Part shown: one piece after another, positions 1 to 7,900 of the stretch
How the letters are laid out: each line of letters begins with the position of its first letter
How positions within the stretch are numbered: position 1 is the first letter of the stretch
Assembly (NCBI GenBank): GCA_900542125.1
Contig: UQMO01000042.1
Location: forward strand, 1 to 19,929
Length of the DNA: 19,929 nucleotides
Source of the DNA: an uncultured Collinsella sp.
GTDB lineage: Bacteria > Actinomycetota > Coriobacteriia > Coriobacteriales > Coriobacteriaceae
Direction: 5' to 3'
Position numbers and translations under genes: made by a program
The notes under the pieces: generated by a model
Seen by the model: the letters and a program-made list of their open reading frames with translations, nothing else
What the model was told of the DNA's origin: nothing
Database searches by the model: none

Positions 1-47
1 GAGATTCATGAGCGTCTCGTGGGCTCGGAGATGTGTATAAGAGACAG
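1..47 (+). other. Nextera sequencing adapter, i7 side (artefact)
   Basis: Bases 14-47 are the Nextera transposase read-2 adapter, ending in the mosaic end AGATGTGTATAAGAGACAG (29-47). Bases 1-5 (GAGAT) are the end of the Illumina P7 oligo and bases 6-13 (TCATGAGC) sit exactly where the i7 index belongs; its reverse complement GCTCATGA matches, from memory, Nextera XT index N714. This is library sequence, not genome. Genomic sequence starts at base 48. Reading through the adapter creates the false N-terminus MYKRQ on the first protein. Confidence 0.98.
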
Positions 48-875
48 GTGTTACGCATTGAGGACCTGGACGATCGCTGCAAGCGCCCGGAACTTGCCGC
101 CCAATTGATTGACGACCTGGCCTGGCTGGGGCTGGAGTGGGACGAAGGCCCCTACTACCAGCACGACCGCCTAGACCTGTACGAGAGCGCCTTGCGCCGG
201 CTGAAAGACGCCGGCCTCACCTATCCCTGCTTTTGCACGCGCGCCGAGCTCCACGCCGCGAGCGCACCGCACGCGAGCGACGGCACGCCCATCTACCGTG
301 GCGCCTGCCGAAGTCTTTCGGCCGAGGAGGTGGTCCGCCGCAGCGCCCTGCGCGCCCCGGCCACACGTCTGTGCGTGCCCACCGTCGACGACCTCGCAGA
401 CGACGTGATCGAATTTGTGGACCGCACGTACGGGGCCCAATGCGAGGCGCTCGCCACCGAGTGCGGCGACTTTTTGGTGCGCCGCAGCGACGGCGTGTTT
501 GCCTACCAGCTGGCCGTGGTGGTCGACGACGCCGCCATGGGCGTCACCGAGGTCGTACGCGGATGCGACCTGCTGGGTTCTACGCCGCGCCAAATCTATC
601 TGCAGCATCTGCTGGGACTGCCCACGCCGCACTACGCGCACATCCCGCTACTCATGTCAGCGGACGGCCGCCGCCTTTCCAAACGCGATCGCGATCTGGA
701 CCTGGGCGAGCTACGCACCCGCTTTGGCGCGCCCGAAGCACTGCTCGGCTGGCTCGCTGGACAAACAGGCATCGCGCCGGATACCATGCCGCGTACAGCC
801 GAGCACCTGGTCGAGCACTTTAGCTGGGACGTCATCCGCAAGCACCGCGAGAACATCACCGTAATGGCCGAGTAG
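48..875 (+). CDS. gluQ: Glutamyl-Q tRNA(Asp) synthetase, 5' end missing
   Basis: This protein belongs to the GluRS-like enzymes that activate glutamate and attach it to queuosine in the anticodon of tRNA(Asp), a cytosolic tRNA modification. The retained part opens with VLRIEDLDDR, the class I segment that follows the HIGH motif. A CFC pair at about nt 228-236 and a YRGAC segment near nt 295-309 give the CxC...YxxxC zinc site typical of GluQ. RLSKRDR near nt 670-690 is the KMSKS-like loop. It stops soon afterwards, without the anticodon-binding domain of full GluRS (GltX), and its 275 residues plus a missing start fit the family's usual length near 300. The HIGH motif and start codon lie beyond the adapter junction, so this copy is partial. 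It ends 17 bp from the convergent phosphoesterase gene. A truncated gltX is the alternative, but the short C-terminus argues against it. Confidence 0.9.
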   Translation: MLRIEDLDDRCKRPELAAQLIDDLAWLGLEWDEGPYYQHDRLDLYESALRRLKDAGLTYPCFCTRAELHAASAPHASDGTPIYRGACRSLSAEEVVRRSALRAPATRLCVPTVDDLADDVIEFVDRTYGAQCEALATECGDFLVRRSDGVFAYQLAVVVDDAAMGVTEVVRGCDLLGSTPRQIYLQHLLGLPTPHYAHIPLLMSADGRRLSKRDRDLDLGELRTRFGAPEALLGWLAGQTGIAPDTMPRTAEHLVEHFSWDVIRKHRENITVMAE

Positions 876-892
876 CCAAATACGCCCCACCC

Positions 893-1618
893 CTACGCAA
901 CATCCCAAGGCTGGAGTTCGTCGCCCAGGCGAACGATGCAGTCGTAGAGCACGGTATGGCGCTCGGCCGGGTTGGCATCCCGATGGAAATGCCCGTAATA
1001 CCAGCGCTTGTAATCCAAGCGGTCTTCCAGCTCATCGAAAAATGCCGTGAGTCGGTCAACGCCGGGACAATTCCAGCCAGGTGCCGGATAGAGCGTGGGC
1101 GAAAGCATACGCGTAGAGCAAGTGTGGGTGACCACGTAGTCGACCTTCCAGCCCACACTGTCGAGCTTTGCCCGTGCCTCCTCAAAGTTGCGCTCGTCCG
1201 GCAGCTCCTGCGGCCACCAGCTGGAATACGGAATGCGGTATTCCTTGTCTACGCTCGTGGCACCGCCCATGGTAAAGACCGTTGAGCCGTCGAGCTCAAA
1301 AACCTCGCCGCGCGTCAGGCGTCGGATGGGAGAGGTATCCGATAGGCGCTGCGTCAGCCCACCGTGCCACAACTCCATGGGGCGCTCCGCCCAGTGATCG
1401 AAACGCTCGTGGTTGCCGTCGACGAACAGCGCGGTATAGGGACGCGATTCCAGCCAGGCGATGTCGGCGCACTCCTCGGCAGAGAAATCCCACGGAAAGC
1501 CAAAGTCGCCCGCGACGATGAGATAGTCGTCGCTCGTCAGGCTATCCCCGAGCTCCCAGTCGCGGAGTTTTTGCATGTCGAGCCCACCGTGGATGTCGCC
1601 TGTCACATAGACCGTCAT
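893..1618 (-). CDS. Calcineurin-like metallophosphoesterase (copy 1 of 3)
   Basis: This is a 241-residue metal-dependent phosphoesterase of the calcineurin superfamily. All the metal-binding blocks are visible: GDIHG (7-11), GDFG (37-40), GNHE (68-71), TH (164-165) and GHFH (209-212). There is no signal peptide or membrane segment, so it should be cytosolic. The substrate cannot be read from sequence; the family includes protein phosphatases, nucleotidases and cyclic nucleotide phosphodiesterases. The start ATG overlaps the stop of the upstream phosphoesterase in an ATGA (1615-1618), with GGGAGG about 10 bp before it, so translation is probably coupled. It closely resembles copy 3 (2263-3018): both share the GDFGF block, a MGGA segment, WKVDYVVTH and the LDYxxWxxGHxH ending, which points to duplication. 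It is the last gene of the minus-strand run. Confidence 0.88.
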   Translation of the reverse strand: MTVYVTGDIHGGLDMQKLRDWELGDSLTSDDYLIVAGDFGFPWDFSAEECADIAWLESRPYTALFVDGNHERFDHWAERPMELWHGGLTQRLSDTSPIRRLTRGEVFELDGSTVFTMGGATSVDKEYRIPYSSWWPQELPDERNFEEARAKLDSVGWKVDYVVTHTCSTRMLSPTLYPAPGWNCPGVDRLTAFFDELEDRLDYKRWYYGHFHRDANPAERHTVLYDCIVRLGDELQPWDVA

Positions 1619-2253
1619 CGGATTACCGCCTCCCTCTTGTATGCCTCGAGCTCGTGCTCAATCTGCTCGTCGCCCGTAACATTGACCCACCACGGCCACT
1701 TAACGCAACACACCGGCTCGTCTACCTGCGCAAACCACGACTTGAGCTCGTCCAGGCTCACCGGCGAATAATCGTTGGCATCCACGCCCACGTCGTAGCG
1801 CAGCAGCCCCTGCTTGCGGTTGAACTCGTTGTAGGCGCTACCGCAGCTGTGAATGTGCCCATGCAGATGCCAGCCGCCATGCGACATGCCCTGCCAGTCA
1901 ACCATGGGATAGTGGCTCAGCACGATTTTCTGCCGGTCGATCTTGAGCACGCAGATGGGCGGCTCAACGATAAAAGCACCCGCTACCGCGGGCTGTGACC
2001 AGTCCTTGTCATGGTTGCCGGGCAGCAGGTGAACGCGCTTGCAGGCAATCCTTTTGCGCAGCTCGTAGGCATCCTGGACCGTCATCTTAAAGCTAAAGTC
2101 GCCCAGGATGTAGAGCTCATCGTCCTCGCCAACTTTGCTATTGATGCTGGCGACAATAGCATCGTTCATCTGCGCAACGGTCGACCACGGCCTGCCGCTA
2201 AATCGCAGCATGTTCTCATGCCCGAAGTGGGTGTCGCTGGTAAACCAAATCAT
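1615..2253 (-). CDS. Calcineurin-like metallophosphoesterase (copy 2, divergent type)
   Basis: This is a 212-residue metallophosphoesterase with SDTHFGH (6-12), GDFS (51-54), GNHD (79-82), SHYP (113-116) and HGHIH (131-135), a full dinuclear metal site. The SDTHFGHxN start and compact size mark a subfamily different from the two flanking copies; such proteins are common in bacterial and phage genomes and are usually annotated only as phosphoesterases. It is cytosolic by sequence and the substrate is unknown. The ATG at 2253 has AGGAG about 8 bp upstream. It starts 9 bp after the stop of copy 3 and overlaps copy 1 by 4 bp, so the three genes form one tight operon. Confidence 0.88.
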   Translation of the reverse strand: MIWFTSDTHFGHENMLRFSGRPWSTVAQMNDAIVASINSKVGEDDELYILGDFSFKMTVQDAYELRKRIACKRVHLLPGNHDKDWSQPAVAGAFIVEPPICVLKIDRQKIVLSHYPMVDWQGMSHGGWHLHGHIHSCGSAYNEFNRKQGLLRYDVGVDANDYSPVSLDELKSWFAQVDEPVCCVKWPWWVNVTGDEQIEHELEAYKREAVIR

Positions 2254-2262
2254 GGGGAACTC

Positions 2263-3018
2263 CTAACGCTCCTGCTTAGAATAGTCGCTCGCCGGCTCAC
2301 TCAACCCATCGGCGCGCCGCGCTTCGATCGGAACAATATCCTGGTAGATAAGACGATGCTTGTCATCGCGCCATTCATCGTCATGGTAGTGGCCAAAGAA
2401 CCAGGTGCGGTAGTCAAGCCGCCCGTCGAGCTCGCCCAAAAAATTCTGCAGCGCGTCGTCGTAGAACTCACGGTTGCACTCCATACACAGCTCGTCCGCC
2501 AAATCGACCGGCGCCTCATGGGTCACCACATAGTCGACCTTCCAGCCCATGCGGTCGAGCGAGGCGCGGCAATGTTCCATCTCGCCCTCGCTCGGCATTT
2601 CCTCGGGCCACCAGGTCTTTCCCTCCTGGCGCCATTGCTTGTCATGGCTCGCGGCGCCGCCCATGGCAAGGACCGTGGTTCCCGCAATGTTGAACACCTC
2701 GCCGCGCATCAGGTGTAGTACGTGCGGGCGTGCCTCATGGACGAGGCCGCCGTTCCACTCCCGTACTGGCAGCTCCGCCAGTGCACGATGGTTTTCGTGA
2801 TTACCATCGACAAAACACGTGGTCCAAGGCTTGGACTCAAACCAGTCGAGCCAGTATTTGTCGGTGTTCGAGCCGCCCCATATAAAGCCGAAGTCGCCGG
2901 CCACGATCACTACGTCGTCGCGCGTCAGCGTTCGACCCAGTGGCCAACTGCGCGACGAGAAGCGGCTCGCCCCGTACTCGGCAATACCGTGAACGTCTCC
3001 GGTAACGAAAATGGACAT
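2263..3018 (-). CDS. Calcineurin-like metallophosphoesterase (copy 3 of 3)
   Basis: This is a 251-residue phosphoesterase with GDVHG (7-11), GDFG (41-44), GNHE (72-75), THEAP (166-170) and GHYH (209-212). It is the first gene of the three-phosphoesterase operon, and its ATG is preceded by GGAGG with a 9-bp spacer. It matches copy 1 in motif spacing and in several long segments, so these two are paralogues flanking the more distant copy 2. The substrate is not recognisable. The 85 bp upstream separates it from the small membrane protein gene on the same strand, which could share its transcript; no clear terminator lies between them. Confidence 0.88.
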   Translation of the reverse strand: MSIFVTGDVHGIAEYGASRFSSRSWPLGRTLTRDDVVIVAGDFGFIWGGSNTDKYWLDWFESKPWTTCFVDGNHENHRALAELPVREWNGGLVHEARPHVLHLMRGEVFNIAGTTVLAMGGAASHDKQWRQEGKTWWPEEMPSEGEMEHCRASLDRMGWKVDYVVTHEAPVDLADELCMECNREFYDDALQNFLGELDGRLDYRTWFFGHYHDDEWRDDKHRLIYQDIVPIEARRADGLSEPASDYSKQER

Positions 3019-3103
3019 TCAGCAACACCTCCGCATCGCGCGGCCCAGACCAATCCGATGCTGGGAATCAATATCAACTCCAGGCATTCCGCCCCTTAGG
3101 GCT

Positions 3104-3343
3104 TTACCCCTCGTCCTTCCATCCAAACGGGTCAAATACCCAAAAGATCAGATCGAGCACGCCGCCGGTCGCCATGGCGCCGGCGAGAGCAATGCAAACG
3201 TGCAGTGAGCTTGTGCTTCGAAGCACGTCGAACGGTCCCAGGACTGCCACCAGCCCAACCGCCGCGCCAGCCAGGCACAGCGCAAGACACGGGCCCGCGT
3301 CCTTAACGCCCTTCTTTACGAGATGCTTTGCGTTGTCACTCAT
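3104..3343 (-). CDS. Small two-helix membrane protein, unknown function
   Basis: This is a 79-residue protein starting MSDNAKHLVKK. I chose the ATG at 3343 because AAGGAG lies about 10 bp upstream; an in-frame start 13 codons earlier has no such site. Two hydrophobic stretches (about 15-37 and 45-65) suggest a two-span inner-membrane protein with a charged N-terminus and a WKDEG end. No family is recognised. It lies upstream of the phosphoesterase operon on the same strand and diverges from the gene pair at 3503-4463 across a 159-bp shared regulatory region. It may be a chromosomal membrane protein or part of the neighbouring module; the sequence does not decide. Confidence 0.6.
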   Translation of the reverse strand: MSDNAKHLVKKGVKDAGPCLALCLAGAAVGLVAVLGPFDVLRSTSSLHVCIALAGAMATGGVLDLIFWVFDPFGWKDEG

Positions 3344-3441
3344 TACTATCGAACTCCTTAGAGGGTTGTTGCCTTGATACATGCCGCCGCAGCAGAGTCG
3401 GACGGCATGTTAAGTGTCACATGTCGTGCGGACACGATTGA

Positions 3442-3483
3442 GTTACCCTACATATTCACTAATTTGATAGAATGTAGGGTAAC
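3442..3483 (+). promoter_or_regulatory. Perfect 12-bp inverted repeat operator at a promoter
   Basis: GTTACCCTACAT (3442-3453) and ATGTAGGGTAAC (3472-3483) are exact reverse complements separated by 18 bp, so arm centres lie 30 bp apart, close to three helical turns on one DNA face. TAGAAT at 3468-3473 runs into the right arm and could be a -10 element; no convincing -35 is spaced correctly. The repeat ends 7 bp before the GGGAGG of the downstream gene. There is no T-run, so a terminator is unlikely. The layout fits an operator for self-repression, as in toxin-antitoxin and AbiE-type operons. Confidence 0.65.
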
Positions 3484-3502
3484 CACTCGGAAGGGAGGCT
3501 CT

Positions 3503-3814
3503 GTGTCCGTCTTAGAAGATGTCCTGGAAGAGGAGTACGCACGCTCGAACCGCCTCTTGGGGCTCATGGAGCAGGAGATCGGCCTCCTTCCAAAGGGCAG
3601 CATCCGCATGCGAAACATAAAAGGTCACGAATACTGCTACCTCAACTATCGAGTCGGCGACAAGGTCAAAAGCGACTATGTCCCTGCTGCAGACGTTGAC
3701 GAACTGCGAGCCAAAATCGAACGCCGAAAAGCTCTCGCGGCTGCCATTAGAGAGCAGAAGCGATCTCAAAAGCAAATCATACGAGCGTTGGGAAGGGTGC
3801 CAGATGTTGACTGA
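3503..3814 (+). CDS. Coiled-coil partner protein of a nucleotidyltransferase module
   Basis: This is a 103-residue charged protein. I placed the start at GTG 3503 because AAGGGAGG lies 4 bp upstream; the frame stays open further upstream but runs through the inverted repeat. The layout is an N-terminal helix, a central LPKGSIRMRNIKG / YCYLNYR segment that looks like a small beta hairpin, KVKSDYV, and a C-terminal helical stretch rich in Lys, Arg and Glu. I recall this LPKGS...K.KG..Y.YL.YR...KVKS.Y pattern from small uncharacterised bacterial proteins, but cannot name the family. It overlaps the downstream nucleotidyltransferase gene by 11 bp, implying coupled expression. Position and size suggest the antitoxin or regulator of a two-gene module; that role is inferred. 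Confidence 0.6.
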   Translation: MSVLEDVLEEEYARSNRLLGLMEQEIGLLPKGSIRMRNIKGHEYCYLNYRVGDKVKSDYVPAADVDELRAKIERRKALAAAIREQKRSQKQIIRALGRVPDVD

Positions 3815-4463
3815 GCAGCAAGCTTTCTTAAAAGTGCTTGACCTGGTCGAGGAAGCGGGGTGCATGGATCATGTCATTCTCATCGGGTCCTGGGCGGAAT
3901 TTGCCTATAGAGAAGCCGAGGTGTTGCCGGGCTTTTGTCCAAATATCAAAACAATGGATGTTGACTTCCTTGTCCGAAACCTACGGCGACCCAGCCCGGC
4001 GGCACGCTTGACCGTCCTCGCAAAAGAACGAGGCTTCTTTGTCGAATCCGACCGCATGAGCGGAACAACAAAGTTACTAGATATCACCGGTCTTGAAGTT
4101 GAGTTTCTCATTGGGAAAATGGGCGCCGGAAAAGAACCTGCACTCAAGACAAACATCGGCGTGACGGCCCAGGCGCTATGGCATATGGACGTCATTTTGA
4201 AAAATACCATCGAAGTTCGCTGTTTCAACCACATCGTGACTGTTCCAACCCCTGAGGCCTATGTAATTCACAAGATGATAATCAACGGCGAACGAGGCAA
4301 AAAGGCCGAAAAAGATGCCCATGCCGTGGAAAACCTGCTTCCGCTGTTGGACGAGGAAAAGCTGACAAAGGTGCTCGGCTCACTTTCCAAAAAGGAGAAA
4401 GCGCGAGTCCGTACGTTTGCAGAGACTCATGGCGTTGCGGCGCGTATCTCTGGAATCGTCTAA
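3804..4463 (+). CDS. Nucleotidyltransferase-fold protein, toxin-like
   Basis: This is a 219-residue protein with the signature of the polymerase-beta nucleotidyltransferase fold: GSW at 28-30 followed by DVD at 52-54, and a third acidic strand at EVEFL (about residues 97-101). The region VPTPEAYVIHKM is typical of AbiEii/MNT-like or NTP_transf_8-type proteins. Such enzymes transfer nucleotides to RNA, tRNA or protein; in AbiE and MenA systems this blocks translation and aborts phage growth. ATG 3804 is chosen because GAAGG lies just upstream and it overlaps the preceding gene by 11 bp; the longer upstream open frame would overlap that gene far more. The partner gene and operator make a toxin-antitoxin reading likely, but a housekeeping transferase cannot be excluded. 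Confidence 0.7.
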   Translation: MLTEQQAFLKVLDLVEEAGCMDHVILIGSWAEFAYREAEVLPGFCPNIKTMDVDFLVRNLRRPSPAARLTVLAKERGFFVESDRMSGTTKLLDITGLEVEFLIGKMGAGKEPALKTNIGVTAQALWHMDVILKNTIEVRCFNHIVTVPTPEAYVIHKMIINGERGKKAEKDAHAVENLLPLLDEEKLTKVLGSLSKKEKARVRTFAETHGVAARISGIV

Positions 4464-4564
4464 GCCGTTGGCAAACAGCATACTGGGCAGGGCGTTTTGC
4501 CTCGTTTGAGTGCGGATGCCAGTGACACACTTGTTTTGATGGCGGCTCGCGGAAGGCCCTTGCA

Positions 4565-4816
4565 TCACGCGGCGCTGTGATAACGCTTGCCACTTTTGGT
4601 GACGATCACATTGACCGTTGAGACGTCCATGCCACAGGACTCGCCAGACATCACCATCTTTTGGCGCTCCGAAACTTGTTCATTGGATTTTCCGCTCGAA
4701 AAACCCGAATCGCGGAAGCGATTAATGTAGCTATCGAAACATCCGTCGAACAGCAGGCCTGTTGCCAAGCCCGCCATGAACCCGCAGGCAATCGCAGCTT
4801 CTCCTCTAATTTGCAT
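4565..4816 (-). CDS. Small membrane-anchored protein with a YH-type C-terminal tail
   Basis: This is an 83-residue protein. The ATG at 4816 is preferred because AGGGGG precedes it at a suitable distance; six codons upstream is another ATG without one. Residues 7-29 form a hydrophobic alanine/glycine-rich helix, so the protein is probably membrane-anchored with the rest outside. The C-terminus reads VIVTKSGKRYHSAA. This resembles a short module (TKTGKKYHxxxC) seen at the ends of some secreted proteins, but here the frame stops before the expected cysteine. It starts 28 bp beyond the terminator of the large surface protein, so it needs its own promoter. It converges on the nucleotidyltransferase gene; the 101 bp between them shows only weak short hairpins. 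Confidence 0.55.
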   Translation of the reverse strand: MQIRGEAAIACGFMAGLATGLLFDGCFDSYINRFRDSGFSSGKSNEQVSERQKMVMSGESCGMDVSTVNVIVTKSGKRYHSAA

Positions 4817-4843
4817 ATGTTCCCCCTTAAGCAATCTTGAAGA

Positions 4844-4889
4844 TTAAAACCGGCGCGCGCCGCGGGGTATGTCCCCTGCGACGCGCGCT
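4844..4889 (-). terminator. Strong intrinsic terminator of the surface protein gene
   Basis: On the minus strand a GC-rich stem (arms 4873-4888 and 4853-4867, about 15 pairs with one bulge and one G.U pair) closes on a 5-nt loop and is followed by CGGTTTTAAT. It lies 25 bp after the stop codon of the large CAP-domain gene, the classic place for a Rho-independent terminator. Confidence 0.88.
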
Positions 4890-4913
4890 GAAAGTGATCC
4901 GTTTCCTCCGTCC

Positions 4914-7900
4914 CTAACGGATCGGTTGGCGGCGCTTGTCGGAGAGGAATACGCCGGCGGCTACCAGGACCGTGCCGCCAATCACGAAGGTCTCACCCAG
5001 CAGGCCGGACGCGTCGCCCGTAGCAGGCATCGCAGCTTGCGTCGACGCGACCTCGGTCGTCGCCGTCATGTGCTTAGCCTGATACGCTACCTGCGTTGCG
5101 GGCTGGGACTGAGCACCGGCACCGCGATCGGCGGCGTCTTGGCGGGCAATCTCGGCGTTGAGCTCGGCGATAGCAGCGTCAAGCTCGGCCTTGGCGGCGT
5201 TGTAGTCACCGAGCGCCTCCCAGTAGGTCGGCGCCACGGCATCGGTTGCGGCGGCAGCGGCGTCGAGTTCCGCCTTGGCAGCGGCGGCACGCTCGGCGGC
5301 GTTGTGAGCTGCGGCGATCTTGGCGTTGAGTGCCTCGTCCGCATCGTCGGCATGTCCGTTAGCGATGGCGTCGGCAAGATTAATCCTGCGCAGACGAGCA
5401 ACCGCGGCGGCAGAGGCATCACGAGCGACGGTCGCATCCGTCACGGCGTCATCCGCTGCAGCCACGCCAGACTCGGCATCGGCCTGCGCCGAAGCCGCAG
5501 CCTCAACAGCAGCATCGGCGGCATCTTTGTCCTCCGCAGCCTGAGCAAGCGCCGCGGCGGCATCGCGCAGCTGAGCCGCACGAGCAGTAGCCGCAACGGA
5601 TGTGGCCTGCGCCGCGGTCACAGCTGCGCCGGCATCAGTTGCGGCAGCCTGAGCGGCAGCAAGCTCGGTCTGGGTAGCGGCAACGTCGGAATCCGCCTGA
5701 TCGGCCACGCCCTGGGCGGCGCCCAGTGCAGCCTGCGCGTCAGCCTGGACAGCACGCGCTCCCTCGAGCGCCGCCGAAGCCGCATCAAACGCACGCTGAG
5801 CGGAGGCAACGTCGGCCGAATACGCGGCCAGCTCATCCTGAGCGGCAGCAAGCGCGCCCTCCTTATCGCCAACGCCGGCGCGAGCGGCATCCAGCGCACG
5901 CTGAGCAGCGGCCACCTTGCCCTTGGCGACATCGAGCTCACCAGACTTGGCAGTTACGACACCCTGCGCCGCGGCAACCGCAGCGTTGGCAGTGTCCACG
6001 TCGGCGCGGGCATCAGCCACGGCACGCGCAGCGGCCTCAGCCGCGGCCTGCTTCTCCCCCACAGCAGCTTGAGCATCCGAGACACCAGCGGCAGCGGCAT
6101 CAACACCAGCGGCAGCGGCATCGACCTGCGCCTGCTTAGCGGCAGCGGTCTGCGACGCAGCACTTACCTTGTTGCCGGCATCGGCGGCAACGCCCTGAGC
6201 AGCAGAAAGCTCCTGACGAGCCACATCCACGCCCTGCCCAGAATTCGCCAGCGAGTCGCACCACGCATTAAGCGCAGTCTCGTACTCGGCAACCGTCATC
6301 GGATTGGCGGCATTCGTGTACCAACCTCCAGACATAGAGAACGTCTGCGCCTGGGTTTTCCAGCCAGACATCGTCCCGCGCGTGCAAACGCCCATGCCCG
6401 TCACGGTGTAATCGGGATCGATCACATTCATGTAGTGACCGACCGTGTCGCCATGCGCAGCCGCGTAGCGATCGATTTCGTCGCCATGCAGACGATATAA
6501 GTCGAAAGCAGCCTTTCCCGTAAGGCCCGTCGCCCCCAGCGTAGCCGCAGCTCGGTCAAAGACGGCCTTTTCCTGATCGACCCACTGGATGAACGGATTG
6601 CTTCCAAAGTTCCAAGCCACGTTTTCGCCCACGTTAAACTGCTGGGCATGGGCAACCTTGGTGTCCGAGAAGTTCGCATCGGCGATGGCCGTCGCCATCA
6701 TGGCATGCGTCACCTTGAGCTCGCTCAGGCCGACGCTCTTGCGATATTCGTTGCACGCCTTGAGCCACACGATCGCCTGCTTCATGTTGGTCAGGCTCGT
6801 CGCGTCGACCTCCTCGCCCACCTTGGTGAGGCCAGCGTATTTGCAGTTGAGGATGATAACCGCCGCGTCGTCGGCGCCCACACTCTTAAAGAACGCGATG
6901 GCGCCCTGGCGGTAGTTTTCCGCCGAAGCGTTCGCCGCGGCCTGGGCTGCGTCAAGCTTGGCCTGCGCCTGCGCCACAGTCTGGTCGGCCTGCTGCTTTT
7001 GAGCCTTTGCCTGGTCGAGCGCTTGATCGGCGGCATCCTTCTCGTCCTTGGCAGCCGAGAGCTTGGCTTGGGCGTCCGCCAGCGCCGTGAGCGCGTTGGC
7101 ATGGTCGGCCTTTGCCTGATCGACGGCGGCATCGGCTGCAGTCGCAGCAGCTGTGGCGGCATCCAACGTGGACTGAGCGTCAGCAGCGGCCTGCTGCTGT
7201 GCGGCGAGCGCCTGCTGGGCAGCCTGCGCCTCGCTCTCGGCAGCGGCCACCTCCTGTGAAGCGGCAGCGAGTTCGCCCTCGCGCTGCGCCTGGACCGACT
7301 TGGCGGCGTCCAGCGCAGCAGCGGCGGCGTCCACCTTGGCCTTGGCGGCATCGTACTCCGGACCTGCGGCGCCCTGCTCGGCGCGGTCAAGATCGGCTTT
7401 GGCGGCGTCGTAGCTCGCCTGGGCGGAGTTCACGTCCGCATCTGCCGCTGTCTTTGCCTTCTGAGCTGCCGAAAGTTTGCCCTGTGCATCCTGCTGCTTG
7501 CCCGCGGCAGCATCAACAACCATCTGGGCATCCGAGAGCCTGACCTGCGCGTCAGCGGCCTGCTGCTTCGCCTGCTCCAGCTCGCTCGCGGCCTGCTCGG
7601 CAGCAGCCTGAGCCGCGGCAACAGCCTCAGGGGTTGCGTCGGACGCAGCAGCCTGCGCAGCCTCGAGCGCAGCCCGGGCATTGTCAGCCGCCTTCTGGGC
7701 AGCAGTCAGGGCATCACCCTTGTCCGCCAGGTCCTTCTTGGCGGCATCGAGCGCAGCCTGGGCGTTCTCGAGCGCCTTCACGTCCGCATCGGCCTTGTCC
7801 TGAGCGGCACCCATCTGCTGCTCCAACTCGGTCGAGGCGGCAGAAGCCGCAGCGTCACTTGCACCACGGGCCGTATCATAGGCGCTCTGAGCCTGCTGCT

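Noticed and set aside
2011..2718. Plus-strand 235-codon open frame across the phosphoesterases
   Set aside because: It spans two genes with complete metal-binding motifs on the other strand and has no family features of its own.
3374..3502. Longer N-terminus for the coiled-coil partner protein
   Set aside because: It would translate the inverted repeat, while GTG 3503 has AAGGGAGG directly upstream.
4869..6500. Plus-strand 543-codon open frame rich in Gly, Ser, Arg and Leu
   Set aside because: It is the antisense of the alanine-rich coiled-coil gene. The repetitive GC-rich codons of that gene keep other frames open, and there is no ribosome binding site or recognisable domain.
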